A stretch of DNA of 64,000 bases from positions 147,483,701-147,547,700 of the forward strand of contig CM053140.1 in NCBI GenBank assembly GCA_028571685.1, read 5' to 3'. The notes beneath the pieces are model-generated. The model made no database searches. It was not told where the DNA came from and saw nothing but the letters and a program-made list of their open reading frames with translations. This document shows positions 44,735 through 57,834 of the stretch, one piece after another (positions within the stretch are counted from its first letter, which is position 1; the number at the start of each line of letters is the position of its first letter). Made by a program: the position numbers and the translations under genes. Source of the stretch: Heterohyrax brucei. Its lineage: Eukaryota; Chordata; Mammalia; Hyracoidea; Procaviidae.

Positions 44735-46710
44735 TGCAACCACACATGGCAAATAGCATGTAAGTGTAAGTGTTCTTAGGCAGTTTTCATGAACCTTTTT
44801 AGAGAGAGACTGATAGGTGTGCTTTTTCCTCTAGCCTTTTCTCTGTTCTGCTTGGAATATGATGCTGCCACTTGGACTGTAAGGTGAAACCTTGCATGGC
44901 AGAGGATCAAGATAAGGAAGCCTGGGTTCCAACAACATGGAGCACCATGCCAGTTAGGAAACACTTCCTTGACATTTCTGGAAGACAAAAATAAATTTCT
45001 ATTTTCTTTAAGCTATTGCTTTGGAGGGTTTTTTTAAGTCATTTACTACTAATGTCAGCCAATACAGATAGTGAATCTGAAATTCCTATTAAACTTCCTG
45101 TAAGCTTATTACCAGCCACAAATAACTAGCTCTTAATCAATAGCATTGTACCAAAGAAATCACCAACCTAAAAGCAAACAAAGCCTTCTAAATCTTAAAT
45201 GGAGAAAAAGAAAACAAATAGAGGGAATCTCATTGAGTCTTGGTTCTGCAATCAGCAAGCCCTATTTTCTAGAATAGCTGACAAGCCATGCAATTTTCTC
45301 AAATGCTTTTCATTTGTATCGTCTCATTTTAACTTCACTAAAACCATATGTGGCATTGCCCTCTGTTTACGGATAAAGAAACTTAAGAGCCAAAGGAGTT
45401 TCAGTTCAGACTCCCAAAGTCTAGTGCTGTTCATAAGAGACTGCATTTGATGTATAAAAATCTTTAAAGGTGGTTTATAAATGACAGAATAGGCCTACAG
45501 AAGGTCAGCTGTACAAGCTAACAAAACTAGACAAGTTTTCTGCTTTCCAGGTATGTATATTTTCTGTCATATTGTTCACCAGTCTTTATAAAACCTGTCA
45601 TAAATTATATTATTTTATGTTTTTTCTACCAAGTTTGATAAATATTTTTTTCTGTTCTCATTGATAGCATAATGTTCTTTTCACAGCCACTTTTGTAAAA
45701 CTGAAGGAAGAGAAGGAGCATCAAGATTTTATTTTTTATTCAGGAAGGTAATGTTTATCTCTCCTTCCTCTGGGAAGAAGAGACGTTGGAAAAAAGAGAA
45801 CACAAAGATTATATCTAACTTGAAACATCCTACATTCGAAGAAGAAGTAGTCTTAACTGTCACTTGTACTCTTGATATAGCTAAAGGATAATATTGTATC
45901 CCTTCAAGTTTCCGAGAAACCAAGCAGTCCTTTCATTGACTGAAAAACTGTACACCAATTGAAAAATCTACATGCAGAAAAATCCAAATTGCTGATCTTC
46001 AAGTCCTAGCTGACAATTTTAGAGTGCAGCTACAGTTGCGGTTCATGCTCCAGGGCATTCCAATTTTGGTGTTGTTCAGTTTTCTGAGGAACCCAAACAA
46101 GAACAATCTTAATAAGCTTTGTGTGATGGATTGTTTTAGGTTATTGCTACAGAGTGCTTTTTGCTGTATCCTTAGATCATCAAAAGTTTGATCTACATAT
46201 AAAGATATATTGAACATGACCTCCTTTGCAGTCCACTTTACAGAGAAAAAAAAATTTTTTTTTTTTGGTCTCATGTTGTGTATTTTGTTTTTTTTCACTG
46301 TGTGGCATTGAGACTGATTGCTAATGACTAAAAGTTTATATTTCATCCAAACGTTTATTGTGGGGCAAGTTCTCAGACTCTTGACACTCATACCTGCCTG
46401 CCACACCTGTCCTAGACTTTTTTCTCCATACTATGACATAAATCCACTCCTTTTTCCCATATAGTAGGAAATATGGGAGTTTTTTTTTTTTTTAATGAGC
46501 TCTATAAACTTAAGTATTTACAGAGGATTTGGGGGTAGACAAAGATGTGGCTTAGGAAGGTCATTAAGCCAAGCCAAGTGCTGTCGAGTCGGATTAGAGA
46601 TCATAAAATAAGCTGCTTAACTATTTTTTTAGATGAAATATTCTTAAGCTACCTTGTTGCAGTTCCATCATTAAAGTTGTCTCCATTTTGAAACTTTCCC
46701 TAGTAGAAAA
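44735..46710. other. Single-copy DNA with a MIR remnant and an unexplained minus-strand frame
   Basis: 45305-45430 is MIR-like ('gcccctctgtttacggataaagaaac' region). At 45999-46406 the minus strand is open for 135 codons (it contains KWTAKEVMFNISLYVDQTF), and in the plus direction another frame is open for about 55 codons over the same bases. Neither has a domain I recognise. An A/T homopolymer run (46249-46266) interrupts. It may be an old retrocopy or transposon. Confidence 0.3.
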
Positions 46711-46866
46711 CCCAAACCAAACCTGCTGCCATCCAGTCTGACTCAGCAACCCTACAGGACAGAGTAGCACTGCCGCATAGGGTTTCCAAGTAGCACCTGG
46801 TGGATTTGAACTGCCAACTTTTGATTAGCAGCAATACCTCTTGACCGCTAAGCCACCAGGGTTTCC
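46711..46866 (-). mobile_element. AfroSINE, antisense
   Basis: A complete copy from 'cctgctgccatccagtctgactcagcaaccc' to 'gctaagccaccagggtttcc'. A SINE-tail fragment also lies at about 46570-46593 ('gccaagtgctgtcgagtcgga'). Confidence 0.92.
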
Positions 46867-47109
46867 TGCCTTAATAGAGTCAGTTGTTATACAGTTATAC
46901 GGTTCTCCAGAGGCTTACTGCCTATCTGCCATCTCTCTGTTTCCCCCCCGCCTCAGTATTTCTATTTATGCATACACAGTAGTGTTTCCCATAAAATTGG
47001 GATACCATGCATAATGGTTTGCTCCTTTTTTTACTGTTAATATGTCACATACAAATTACTAGATTAATACATACAAATTTAGTTTCATCTTTTTGGTTTT
47101 CAGTGGAAA

Positions 47110-47670
47110 AAATAAAAAATTATGGAGGAAGATATGAAAACATAAGTACAATTACGTATGAAAATGAGTGAATACATGCATCTTGAATACGCACACAGCC
47201 ACTACTCAAGTTAAGAAGGAGAAGATTTCCAGGATGTTGGGAGACCTGTCTGTGCTCCCTTAATGGCTGCATTTATGTCTGAACCTTAATTTATCTAACC
47301 ATTTACTTATTTAAGTTTTTCCTAAATGTTTGTGGTTATTCGTAGTGCTGTAATAAATATCCTGTTTTATTTTTACATTCTTATGTAAATGTGTCCATTG
47401 GGTGGACTGTGTCCATTGAGAAGTGGTATCACTAGATCACAGAATACCCATATTTTAGATTTTGACAGCAAAAGTTTGTACAAAATTCTGCTTCCACCAA
47501 TAATGTGAAAAAGTTTGTTTCTTACTGCCAACACCTACCCAACAGTTGTTATTCATTTTTGTTATTTCTCTGATTTGATTTAAAAGTAAAAGCTCATGTT
47601 TATTTTAATTTATATTTTTTTGGCATCCTTTTGTATGTTTATTTTATATTTGTCTTTTTGGTGACTTGTT
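47110..47670 (-). mobile_element. Old L1 3' fragment
   Basis: Antisense L1-like blocks ('gtgctgtaataaatatcctg', 'gaagtggtatcactagatcac', 'cttccaccaataatgtgaaaaagtt') at low similarity. Confidence 0.65.
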
Positions 47671-47676
47671 CTCACC

Positions 47677-48238
47677 TGTCTTAGTTATCTAGTGCCTTCT
47701 GTAACAAATACCACATGCAGATGACTTTTAAAAAGAAATTTATTTTCTCACAATCTAGGAGACCAGAAGTCCAAATTCAGCTCCATAGGAAAGCTCTCTC
47801 TATGTTGGCTCTAGGGTGTCAGCTCCATAGGAAGGCTATCTCTGTGTTAGCTCTGAAGGAGCATCCTTCTCATCAGTCTTACTCTGGTCTAGGAGCTTCT
47901 CCATGCAGGAAACCCAGAACCAAAAGATGTACTCTGCTCTCAGCGCTCCCTTCTTAGTGTTATAAGGTCCCTCTGTCCCTCTACTTGCTTATTTTTTTTT
48001 AATCTCAAAATTGGATCAAGACACAATGCAATCTTGTAGCTTATATCCTGCCTCATTAACATAACTGCCACCCATCCCATCTCATTAACATTATAGATGT
48101 AGGATTTACAACACGTGAAAATCACATCAGATGACAAGATAGTGGATAATTGCATAATACTGGGAGTCATAGACTAACCTGACTGATAAATGTATTTGGG
48201 GGGAGAGGGAAGCATATTTAAATCCATTATAATATACA
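47677..48238 (-). mobile_element. MaLR/ERVL-type LTR
   Basis: On the minus strand it ends with AATAAATTTCTTT, then '...gtggtatttgttacagaaggcactagataactaagaca'. That is the same 3' plan as the LTR at 7532-8054. It starts near 48238 with 'tgtatattataatgga'. Length is about 560 bp. No clear 5-bp duplication is left, so it is probably older than the 7532 copy. Confidence 0.7.
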
Positions 48239-49299
48239 TAACTTACTATATATTTTTTAAAATGCTTTATAAAAGAGGAGGTAAGGCTAAGATTGTGGAG
48301 CAGTTGGATGCTTCTTGTGATCCTTCTAACAACAAAGACTCCTAAAACCAAATTTATCAATTACAAATGACATTCTAGGAGTCCTGAACATCAAAGAGAG
48401 GGTTGAGAAATCAGACTGAGTGTCAGGGAAGGCGGGGATAGGTCCAGAAGTACCTAGGACTGGCCAGACCTGACCCAATGGAATTGGTACCCAATAAGCT
48501 GATGGGTGATAGTGAAGTTGGTGAGTGGAGCAGTAGCTTTTGTAAAGTGTCCTCCTCAGCAGAAGAGACTGAGCAGTGGAGAATTACTAATACCTCCAGA
48601 ATCAGTGAAAAACAGCATTCAGTCATCAAAGTTAAGCAGATGGTGTCTCACCTACCACACATAGATGTAAAACTTTCCTTCAAGATAAACTGCTCTTCCT
48701 CTTCCCAGCACACTTCCCTCCCTTCTCTGCACTGTGCCTCACTCAAGTGTCGGACACCATTACTTAGGCCGTAAGCAGGGCTCCTTACATGCACCCTATA
48801 AGCACTACACTTGGAGTGGACGAATTTAGAAAAGAAGGGAGAAAAGAATAAGAATTTTCCAGTTCCCCTAAGCTGAGTACTTGGGCCAGAAACAGTTCCT
48901 TTGTCTGGGTTCAGGAATAAGAGGACATTCCTTCCTCACGGACACTCACCGACAGCTATCAGTCCCCCACCTTTTTCAGTGTATCTATCAGATACCTCTA
49001 CTTACAGCAATCACTCCTGTACATCTAAGACTATAGAGGAGACCCTGTAAGACATACGTGGTGAGCAACTACCTGAGCATCTGAGCTCTATACTATATGA
49101 GAAGCAAATGTATGCTTGGGCTCATCTGCCTAGAAGCAGCTCTGCTTGTCTAGTGACAAGATATTGGAGCCTCAAAGACACCAATAGTCAAACTAGTTCA
49201 CATGACCAACCTATTTTGACATTTCAAAGCAAAACCATAGTGTGTTGCTACAACACACTAAGCAAACATAAGATAAATAAATACAACAACTTTCTGATG

Positions 49300-50222
49300 A
49301 CTCAGAGACAATAGTCAGTATCAGATCACTTAAAGAGCCAAGCCATGATGTCTTCAGAAAGCTCCCAAAATTAAGTTTGAAGAAATTTTCAAAATGAAGA
49401 GAACTTCTGGAATTATTGAAAGTAGAAAAAATATTTAGAAGTCTTGAAGAGATCAGGGGAAACACAGCACAACACAATGACAAATTGAACAGGCTTCAAA
49501 AAAGCATAGAGAAACAGCCTGCAGAAATTCAGAAAATTAATAATAAAATTACAGAATTAGATGATTCCATAGAAAGGCAGAGGAAAAGAACTGAGGGGAT
49601 GGAAGTCAGACTTGGTGAGGTTGAAGATAAAACACTTGACACCAAAATATTTCAGGATAAATCACATAAAAGAATTTTAAAATGATAAAGAAACACTAAG
49701 GATTATGTGGAACTTGGGCTGGCACCTCAAAAGGAATAATCTATAGGTGACTGGAGTACCAGAACAGGAGAGGGGATAGCAGAAAATGCAGAGAGAATTA
49801 TTGAGGATTTGTTGAGAGAAAACTCCATAATATGAAAAATGAGAAGATATCTATCCGTGATGCTCATCAAATTCCACACAAAGTAGATCCCAAAAGAAAG
49901 ACACCAAGACAAATTTTAATCAAACTTGACAAAACTAAAGGAGAGAGTCTTAAAGTGGCTAGGGATAAAATAATAATAATAATAATCTATAAAGGATAGT
50001 CAATAAGAGTCATTGGAACCCATGAAGGCAAGAAGGCAATGTGATGACAGACACAAAGCCTTGAGTGAAAAAAATTGCCAACCAAGAATTAGATATCCAA
50101 CAAAACTGATGGATTGTGATGAAATTAGGACATTTCCAGATAAGCAGTTTAGAGAATTTGCAAAAACCAAACCAAAATTACAAGAAATACTGAAAGAAAT
50201 CATTTTGTTAGAAAAGCAATAA
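49300..50222 (+). pseudogene. L1 ORF1, broken
   Basis: The RNA-chaperone frame is in pieces. Coiled coil at 49416-49685 (KVEKIFRSLEEIRGNTAQHN, then regular polar heptads). RRM about 49740-49960, broken by stops and an AAT run (49970-49986). C-terminal domain 50013-50222 (NCQPRIRYPTKLMDCDEIRT, ending LLEKQ before TAA). The start is unclear because the N-terminal part is shifted. Confidence 0.8.
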
Positions 50223-52022
50223 CATCACGTAAAAACACAAAGCTAGAACACAAAGCAGAGCAACCAGATATCAACCCAGATAGGGAAATCACAAAAATGA
50301 ACCAAACTGAAAACACCAAAATAGGAAAATAGGACTGTCGTTAAGTAAACGATGACTACATAATGTGAAAAGGAGGACTAAAAAATGTAGTCATATACCT
50401 TTCATATGGAGAGGAAGTCAAGATGGTACAAAGAAATTATTAGAAAAATAGGAGTAAGCATTCAGACAACCACAAAGGAAACTAACAACCCTACACATCA
50501 AAATATAAAAACAAAACAAGAAAAACATGAAATTTTTGTAAATATAAAAGTAACAACAATGGAAAAGATGGAAAGAAAACACCTAAAGAAAAATGACTCA
50601 GCACAGAAAATTAAGTGGAACTATCACTTATCAACAATTATCAACAACCCCCTCCCAAAAGCATCAAAATGCCAGCAGAAAACCCATACCTATCTATAAT
50701 TACACTGACTGTACAAGGATTAAATGCACCAGTAAAGAGTCAAGAGAGTGACAAAATGGATAAGAAAATAAGATCTGTCTCTATGCTTCTTACAAGAGCT
50801 TCACATTAAAGGCTCAAACAAACTAAAACTTAAAGGATGGAAAATTATATATCAAGCAAACAGCACTTAAAGAAGAACAGAAGTAGCAATATTAATTTCT
50901 GATAAAATAGACTTTCAAGTAGAATCCACCACAAAAAATAAGGAATGTTTATTATTAAACCATCAATAAACTAGGAGGATGTAAGCACACTAAATATTTA
51001 CACATCTAGTGATTGGACTCTTAAAACGAACTCTAACAATATTGACAAGAGAAATAGACAGCTGCACAATAGTAGCAGATTTCAACACACCACTTTCAGT
51101 GGTTACAGTATCTGGAAAGAAGCTCAATAAAGACACAGAAGGTCTAAATGCTGCAGTCAACTAAGTAGATCTCATAGACATACAGAATACTCCACCCAGC
51201 AGCAGCCAAGTATATTTTCTTTAACACACCTAGAACATTCTCCAGAAAAGACCACATATTAGGCAATAAACCAAGTCTCAACAAAATTCAAATTAGTGAA
51301 ATACTGCAAAGCATCTTTCTTTTCAGATCATAAAGCCATGAAAGCAGAGATCAATAACAGGAAAAGCAAGGGAAAAAATCTAACACATGGAAACTGAACA
51401 ACACCTTGCTTAAAAACTACTGAGTTATAAAAGAAATCAAGGGTGAAATAAAGAAATTCACATTATCAAATGAAAATGAGAACACATCTTATCAGAATCT
51501 TTGGGATACAGCAGAATGAGAACACATCAGAACCTTTGGGATACAGCAGAGGCAGTCCTCAGAGGTTAGGTTATGTCAATGAACGTACACATCCAAAAAG
51601 AATAAAGGACACAAATCAAAACATTAACACTACAACTTGAACAAGTAGAAAGATAGAAGCAAAAGAAGCCCTTGAGTGTCATAAAGCCAGCCAAGGAGTG
51701 TCATAAGAAAGCAAATAATAAAAACTAAGCAAAACCAAATGAAATGGAGAATTAAAAAAAAAAAAAAAGAAAGAGTTAAGACCAACACTTTTTTTCCCTT
51801 AAAGATCAACAAAATTGATAAACCCTTCGCTAAACTGACAAAGGAAGAACAAGAGAGGAAGCAAGTTAGCCCAGTAGGAAATGATGTGGGCAATATTACA
51901 ACAAACTCATCTGAAATTTTAAAAAATTGAAATGGTACTACAAAAAATTGTAACAAATTCGGAAACCTAGAAGAAGAGGACAAATTTCTAGAAACACATT
52001 ATCTACCTAAAAATAGCAGCAC

Positions 52023-52571
52023 TGTTACCATAAAACACAGATCCATGCTGACTGCCTCAAAGCCAATTATGAGACAGGGTGAAGTAGGTGCTGAAGAGGT
52101 TTATTGTATATGAGCATACAAGAGATGGGGAAATCAAGTCATCCAAAGCCCCTCTGACTACATCAGTCAGGTTGAGGGTTTTTAGGGAAGGGTAAACATT
52201 TAGCTATGAGAGATAGTAATCATAAAAGAATGTAGATAATTCATAGAGATGGACATCAGGAGCCTGGAGGGGTTCTGCCTGGACTTCCTCCAGCTGTCCT
52301 TCAGAGGTGGTTATCTGGACAGGTGATCAGTGACTGGCCCTTCTACCTGTCTGGTGATCTGGAGAGAATGTAAAACAAAGTAGCTGTAAAGAGTTTGTGT
52401 TAACACGTGCTGATGCATCACCTCCCCTCCTCAAGGTTTCAGAAGGTTATAAGGTAATGTGTAATCTCCCTGTGGCTAGGTAGTGTAAGGAAGCTTGGGC
52501 TTTAAGAAAAACAAAAATGTGTGGAAATAAATGGAGTAAGTCCTGTTCAGTTCTTTAGACCACCTACTTCA
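52023..52571 (-). mobile_element. Solo LTR, probably class I (ERV1) type
   Basis: 549 bp with TG...CA ends interrupt L1 ORF2 between 'ctacctaaaaatagca' and 'aagcagaggcagaacag'. The flanks GCAC (52019-52022) and GTAC (52572-52575) fit a 4-bp duplication with one change, as in ERV1. On the minus strand an AATAAA followed by 'cctcttcagcacc' (about 52090-52110) and an upstream TTATAA suggest minus orientation. No internal viral genes. Confidence 0.65.
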
Positions 52572-52797
52572 GTACAAGCAGAGGCAGAACAGTTAAATAA
52601 ACCTATCACAAAAGAAGAGATTGAAAAGGTAATTCAAAAAGCTCCTAACCAAAAACAGTCCTGGTCCTAATGGCTTTCCTGGAGAATTCTACTAAACTCT
52701 CAGAGAAGAGTTAACACCACTAATAGTAAATGTACTTCTGAGCACAGAAAAGGATAGAATACTGCCAAACTCATTCTATGAAGATATCAAAACCAGG

Positions 52798-52978
52798 TAT
52801 GCAAAAAAAAAAAAAAAAAAAAAAAAGCCATTGCCATCGAGTTGATTCTAACTCATAACAACGCTGTAAATTGGAGTAGAACTTCCCCACAGAGTTTCCA
52901 AGGCATGTCCGGTAGATTTGAACTGCCGACATTTTGGTTAGCAGATGCAGCACTTAACCACCATGCCACCAGGATTTC
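52798..52978 (-). mobile_element. AfroSINE inside L1 ORF2
   Basis: It has the tail 'gccattgccatcgagttgattctaactcataac' through head 'ccatgccaccaggatttc'. A long A run (52803-52826) lies at its tail side. A perfect 10-bp duplication CAAAACCAGG lies at 52788-52797 and 52979-52988. Confidence 0.95.
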
Positions 52979-53542
52979 CAAAACCAGGAAAGACAGCACA
53001 AAAATGGAAAATCACAGACCAGTGTCTCTCATGAAATTAGATGCAAAAATCCTCAACAAAATTCTAGCCCACAGAATTCAACATATCAAAAAGAATAATT
53101 CACCATGCCCAAGTAGGATTCATACCAGAGATGCAGGGGTGCTTAAGTATTAGAAAATCAGTGTAATTACATAAGTGAAAGACAAGAACATTTGATTTTG
53201 TCAACCAATGCAGAAAAGGCATTTGACAAAGTTCAACCCACATTTGTATTAAAAACTCTCAGCAAAATAGGAATAGAAGGGAAATTCCTCAACATAATAA
53301 AGGGCATTTATATAAAGACAACAGCCAACATCATCCTAAATGGGGAGAGACTGAAAGCATTTATCTTGAGAACAAGAACTAGACAAGGATGTCCTTTGTG
53401 ACCCCTTTATTCAACATTGTGCTGGAGGTCCTAGTTGGAGCAATCAGGCAAGAAAAATAAAGTTCATCCAAGTTGGTAAGGAAGTATCAAAAGTATCTCT
53501 ATTTGTAGATGATAGAATCTTACACACAGGAAACTCTAAAGA

Positions 53543-53544
<2 letters not shown>

Positions 53545-53591
<47 letters not shown>
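53545..53591. repeat. (CA)n microsatellite in L1 ORF2
   Basis: About 23 CA units have expanded just downstream of the RT catalytic box remnant. Confidence 0.95.
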
Positions 53592-53594
<3 letters not shown>

Positions 53595-56125
53595 GGAATT
53601 CACAGAAGAATTCACCAAAGGGTCAGGATACAAGATAAACATAGAAAAATCAGTTTATCATCGAACAGGAAATCACCGAATCAATATCATTTACAATATC
53701 AGCAAGAAGAAAAAATAGGGATAAATATAACCAGGGACATAAAAGTCCTATGCATAGAAAACTGTAAGAAATGACTGCAAGACACCAAAAGAAACCTACA
53801 TAAGAGGAGAAACCTACCGTGCTTGTGGACAGGAAGACTCAACATTGTGAAGAATATTCTAACCCTCCCCCAGATTCTACCCAAAGTAATCAGTACGTAC
53901 AATGCAGTTACTATCCAAATGCCAGTGGCAATTTTTAGAGACAGGACAGAACAAATTACTGACTTCACATGGAAAGGGGGAAACCTCAGATAAGCAAAGG
54001 ATTACTGAAGGAGAACAAAGTGGGAGGCTTCACATTACCTAAATTTAGAACCTCTTATACTGACACGGTAGACAAAATAGCCTGGTACTGATACAAAAAC
54101 AGATACATAGATCAAAGGAATAGAATAGAGAATCCAGGTACAATGCCATCCACCTATGAGCCCAAAGTCTGTGAACTGGGGAAAAAATGGTCTCTTCAAC
54201 AAATGGTGTTGGTATAACTGGATATGTGTCTGCAAAAAATGAAACAAGATCTGTATGTCACACCATGCACAAAAAACTAACTAAAAATGGTTCAAAGACC
54301 TAAATATAAAATCTAAAATGATAAAATTAAAGAAAAAATAGGGATAATGCTGGGAGCCCTAATGCATGGATAAACAGAATATAAAACGTTACTAAAAATG
54401 CACAAGCAGTAGAAGAGAAAACAGACAACAGGGAATTCATAAAAATCACTTATGTTAATCCAAAGACTTCACCACACAAGTAAAAAGACAACCTATACAG
54501 GGAAAGACAAAATTGGCTGTGACAGGTCTGACCAGTGTCTTGTCTCTAAAACCTGTAAGATACTGCAAAACTTCAACAACAAAAAGACAAATAACCCAAT
54601 TGAAAAACAGGCTAAAAATACGTATAGGTATTTCACTAAAGAAGACATTCATGTAGCTAACAGATGTATGAGGAAATGTTTGTAATTATTAGCTATTAGA
54701 GAAATCCAAGTCAAAACTCACCCAAACAAGGCTGATATTAATCTGAAAAACACAAAATAATAAAGGTTGGAGAGGCTATGAAGGGATTGGAACACATATC
54801 CTGCTGCGTGGAGGGGGATGTAAGTGGTACAGATCTCACTGGAAATCTATCTGGTGCTTTCTTAAAAAGCTAAACATAGGAATACCACAGGATCCAGTGA
54901 TCCCACTTATTGGAATGTATTGTAGAGAAATAAGAGCAGCCACACAAGTAGATACGTGACTACAAATGTTCATTGCAACACTGTCCACAGTAGAAAAAGG
55001 ATGGAACCCACCCATCAACAGATGAATGGGTAAACTATGGTATATTTGCACAATGAGGTATTATGCAATGATAAAGAGCAACAATGAATTTGCAAAATGG
55101 CTCATAACAGGGAGGTACCTGGAACTCATTATGCTGAGTGAAATTGGGCAGTCACAAAAGGACAAATACTGCATGAGACCAATATTATAAGAACTCAAGA
55201 AAAAGTTCAAATGCAGAAGAAAACAGCTTTCCATGGTTACAGGTGTGGGGAGGAAGGGACAGACAACACACAGTAGAGAAGTTAGCACAACTGAACTAAA
55301 CCAAAAGCTGAGATGTTTCCTAAATACAAGAAAATACTTCGAGGAACAGAGAAGCAAGAGTAGGGCTCTGGCAACCATGGTTTTAGAAGACGTCTAGGTC
55401 AATTAGCATAGCAAAGTTTACTAAGTAAATGTTCTGGAACCACTCTGATGAGTGACTTGTGGTGCCTTAAAAGCTGGCAAGAGGCCATCAAGAAGCTACA
55501 AGTAGTCTTAACCCACCTGGAGCAACAAGAATAAAGAACATCAAAGACAAAGAAAATAGGAGCTCAAGAGATAGAAAGGGCAGCATAAACCAAACAGCAA
55601 CACCAGACTGAGATAACTAGATGATACCCAGCTACCACCGATGACTCCTCTTACGGGGATCTCAGCAAAGAGTCCCTGGTGCAGTACGAGACACGTGGGG
55701 TGTAGAGTTTGAAGTCTAGAGAATAAGCCAGACTTGATGGTCTGACAGACTGAAGGGTCCCTGGAAGACGGAACCCACTGACTCTGTTATGCCAGAAATT
55801 ACACCATTCCATAAGCCAGCTCTTCAGACAAAGACTGAACTGGTTTATAACACATAAAATGAGACTGGTGAAAGTACACTTCTTGGCTTAGAAAGGTACA
55901 GAATAAATGCGCAGCTCCTGGCTGGAGGAGATATGAGAAGAAATAAGGGTACAGGAGCTGGCCGAATGGACACAGGAAGGAAGTTCAGGGTAGAGGGGAA
56001 CCGTGTCCTGTCACGGTTTGAGGAGAGTAGCTACGGTCACATAACAGAGTGCGTGTAAGTTTCTGAGTGAGAAGCTGACTCAAAGTGTAAAGCTTCACTT
56101 GAAATACCATTTAAAAATAAACAAA

Positions 56126-57834
56126 AAAGAACTTCCCTCCTTATGAAGAATACGTCATAAAACAGATATATGTATATATGTATCTTTTGTTATGTGTCAC
56201 ATTGTTTTCTTTTGAGTATAATTTTGGGGTCTTTTATCTATATTGAATGCCTAAAGGGCCACATGCTTTGAGAATGAATAACTAGCTGATTTTTCACATT
56301 TACATTTTCTCAGAGTGTTCTAGCCACTGGAAGGTTATCTAAAGAACATAGGTTACTGAATCTGAAATTGCACTTGTCACTTTCACTTCTATTCTTGGAC
56401 ATGAACCTGCATGTTAAGTCATTTGCACTTAATTTATTTCATTCCCATGAACAAAAGGTGTTTAAATTGCTAAGAACCCAGTAGAGCTTGGGGACCTTTT
56501 CAGAATTACGTATCTAATTTTCCAGAGACATAATTTATTACTGTACCAAATGAATTGTTATAGAAAAGACCTATTCCTCTTTGATTAGTTTAGAGTTGCG
56601 TGTGTCCTTAAGACCCCAAATCACTTTTCTTAACAAAGATTCTTATATGGGCCTCTAACATGTCTCTTGGTGTAATATGTTTCCAGGCTTCCCCCCCACC
56701 CCGCCCCCTGCTAAGGAAGAAATTGCATGTAACAGACAAGTGAGGAAGATCCCAAAAGAAAAAATTACAATTTATTAAAAGATAATTTGAACACGTGAGT
56801 ATTTCAATATAGGCAAGTAATTAAACCTTTTAGAAATGAAACCTTGCTTGACTCTGTATAAGAAAATTAAAACAATCAAACAAAAAACACTTTTGCAAAA
56901 AGTGAAATTAGAACCAGAGCCAATAAACTGTTTCCTTTTGAAGTTTTGAGTGTACATGCCTGAGAAGCAAGGGATATATGTTGTTAGTAATCTGTAGATA
57001 GAACAGATAGTCAGTTACTTGAATTTTATAAATTTAATTGCTTTTAACTTTGGTTAAGTTTTCTTTTTGGTCTGTATCTGTAGAAAAAAAGAGTATGTTT
57101 TGAAGTAGGAAAATCTTACCTATTATTTCTAAAGACTTTAATATACTTCATAGTAATTTCTTTTTAAATATTTTTAAGATGTTTAATCTGTTAGAAAAAT
57201 AAATGTATTCCTTTTTTTTTCATTCTCTGCTAATTGTATCCTGTTTGTTGTTTAATTCATATGCATGAAATAACTAGAAGCTGGCAAGAGCTTTTAGCTG
57301 ACCTCAGCTTTTATTAAGCCAAAAGATTTTTTAAAAAGATGGGTATTCTTTCATAGTTCAAACTGTTGACTCTGAATCTGCAGCCACTAAGTAATAATAG
57401 ACTACCCACTGACTTAAAGGTCAGAATCATAGAATAACTAGAACATTATGATTATATGAAGAGAAAAACATCGGGTCATCTAATGCCAAGTTTGAATTGG
57501 AGTCTGTTCTGTGACCTACTTCCCTTAGATTGGTTTGGCCTCTATGGATAGAATATGCACCAATGTTCTCTGGAGACTGTCAACAGTTATTATCCAAAAT
57601 TTGGAAGTTTTATATTACTTGAAGTTACACATTAATGGTTCCATCCATATCAGAAATGCTATTAATGTGGTGAATTTTGTCAGAACTCTATGATATAAAG
57701 AGCATTATAACGTGTAACGAAGACAAGCAATACTACCAGAGGCCTTGATTTAGGCAGATATTACAAACTTCACTGCCACTCACTTAGGTTATACAGATCA
57801 TGCCGTTCTGTTGATATCAGATGATATTTCTGAT
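56126..57834. other. Single-copy AT-rich DNA, no gene seen
   Basis: No recognised repeats beyond homopolymer runs (C-rich 56690-56708; T-run 57211-57220). Stops are frequent in all frames. Confidence 0.4.

Larger units (their letters stand above)
50669..55190 (+). pseudogene. L1 ORF2, broken
   Basis: The ATG at 50669 starts MPAENPYLSIITLTVQGLNA, the endonuclease N-terminus. Endonuclease and linker decay follow to about 51990. RT motifs include [20 protein letters not shown] (53192-53260), TRTRQGCPL (about 53375) and, in place of FADD, FVDD at 53502-53513. The (CA)n run lies just after it. The C-terminal part ends CMRPIL before TAA at 55188-55190. An LTR and a SINE split the frame. Confidence 0.87.
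48275..56125 (+). mobile_element. Full-length L1 LINE, inactive, with nested insertions
   Basis: It starts with 'gaggaggtaaggctaagattgtggagcag', the L1 promoter-type start. 5'UTR runs to about 49290, ORF1 to 50222, ORF2 50669-55190, then a 3'UTR and A-rich end at about 56125. ORF2 is interrupted by a solo LTR (52023-52571) and a SINE (52798-52978). It is of a different, more diverged subfamily from the copy at 20782. No clear outer target duplication is seen. Confidence 0.9.
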
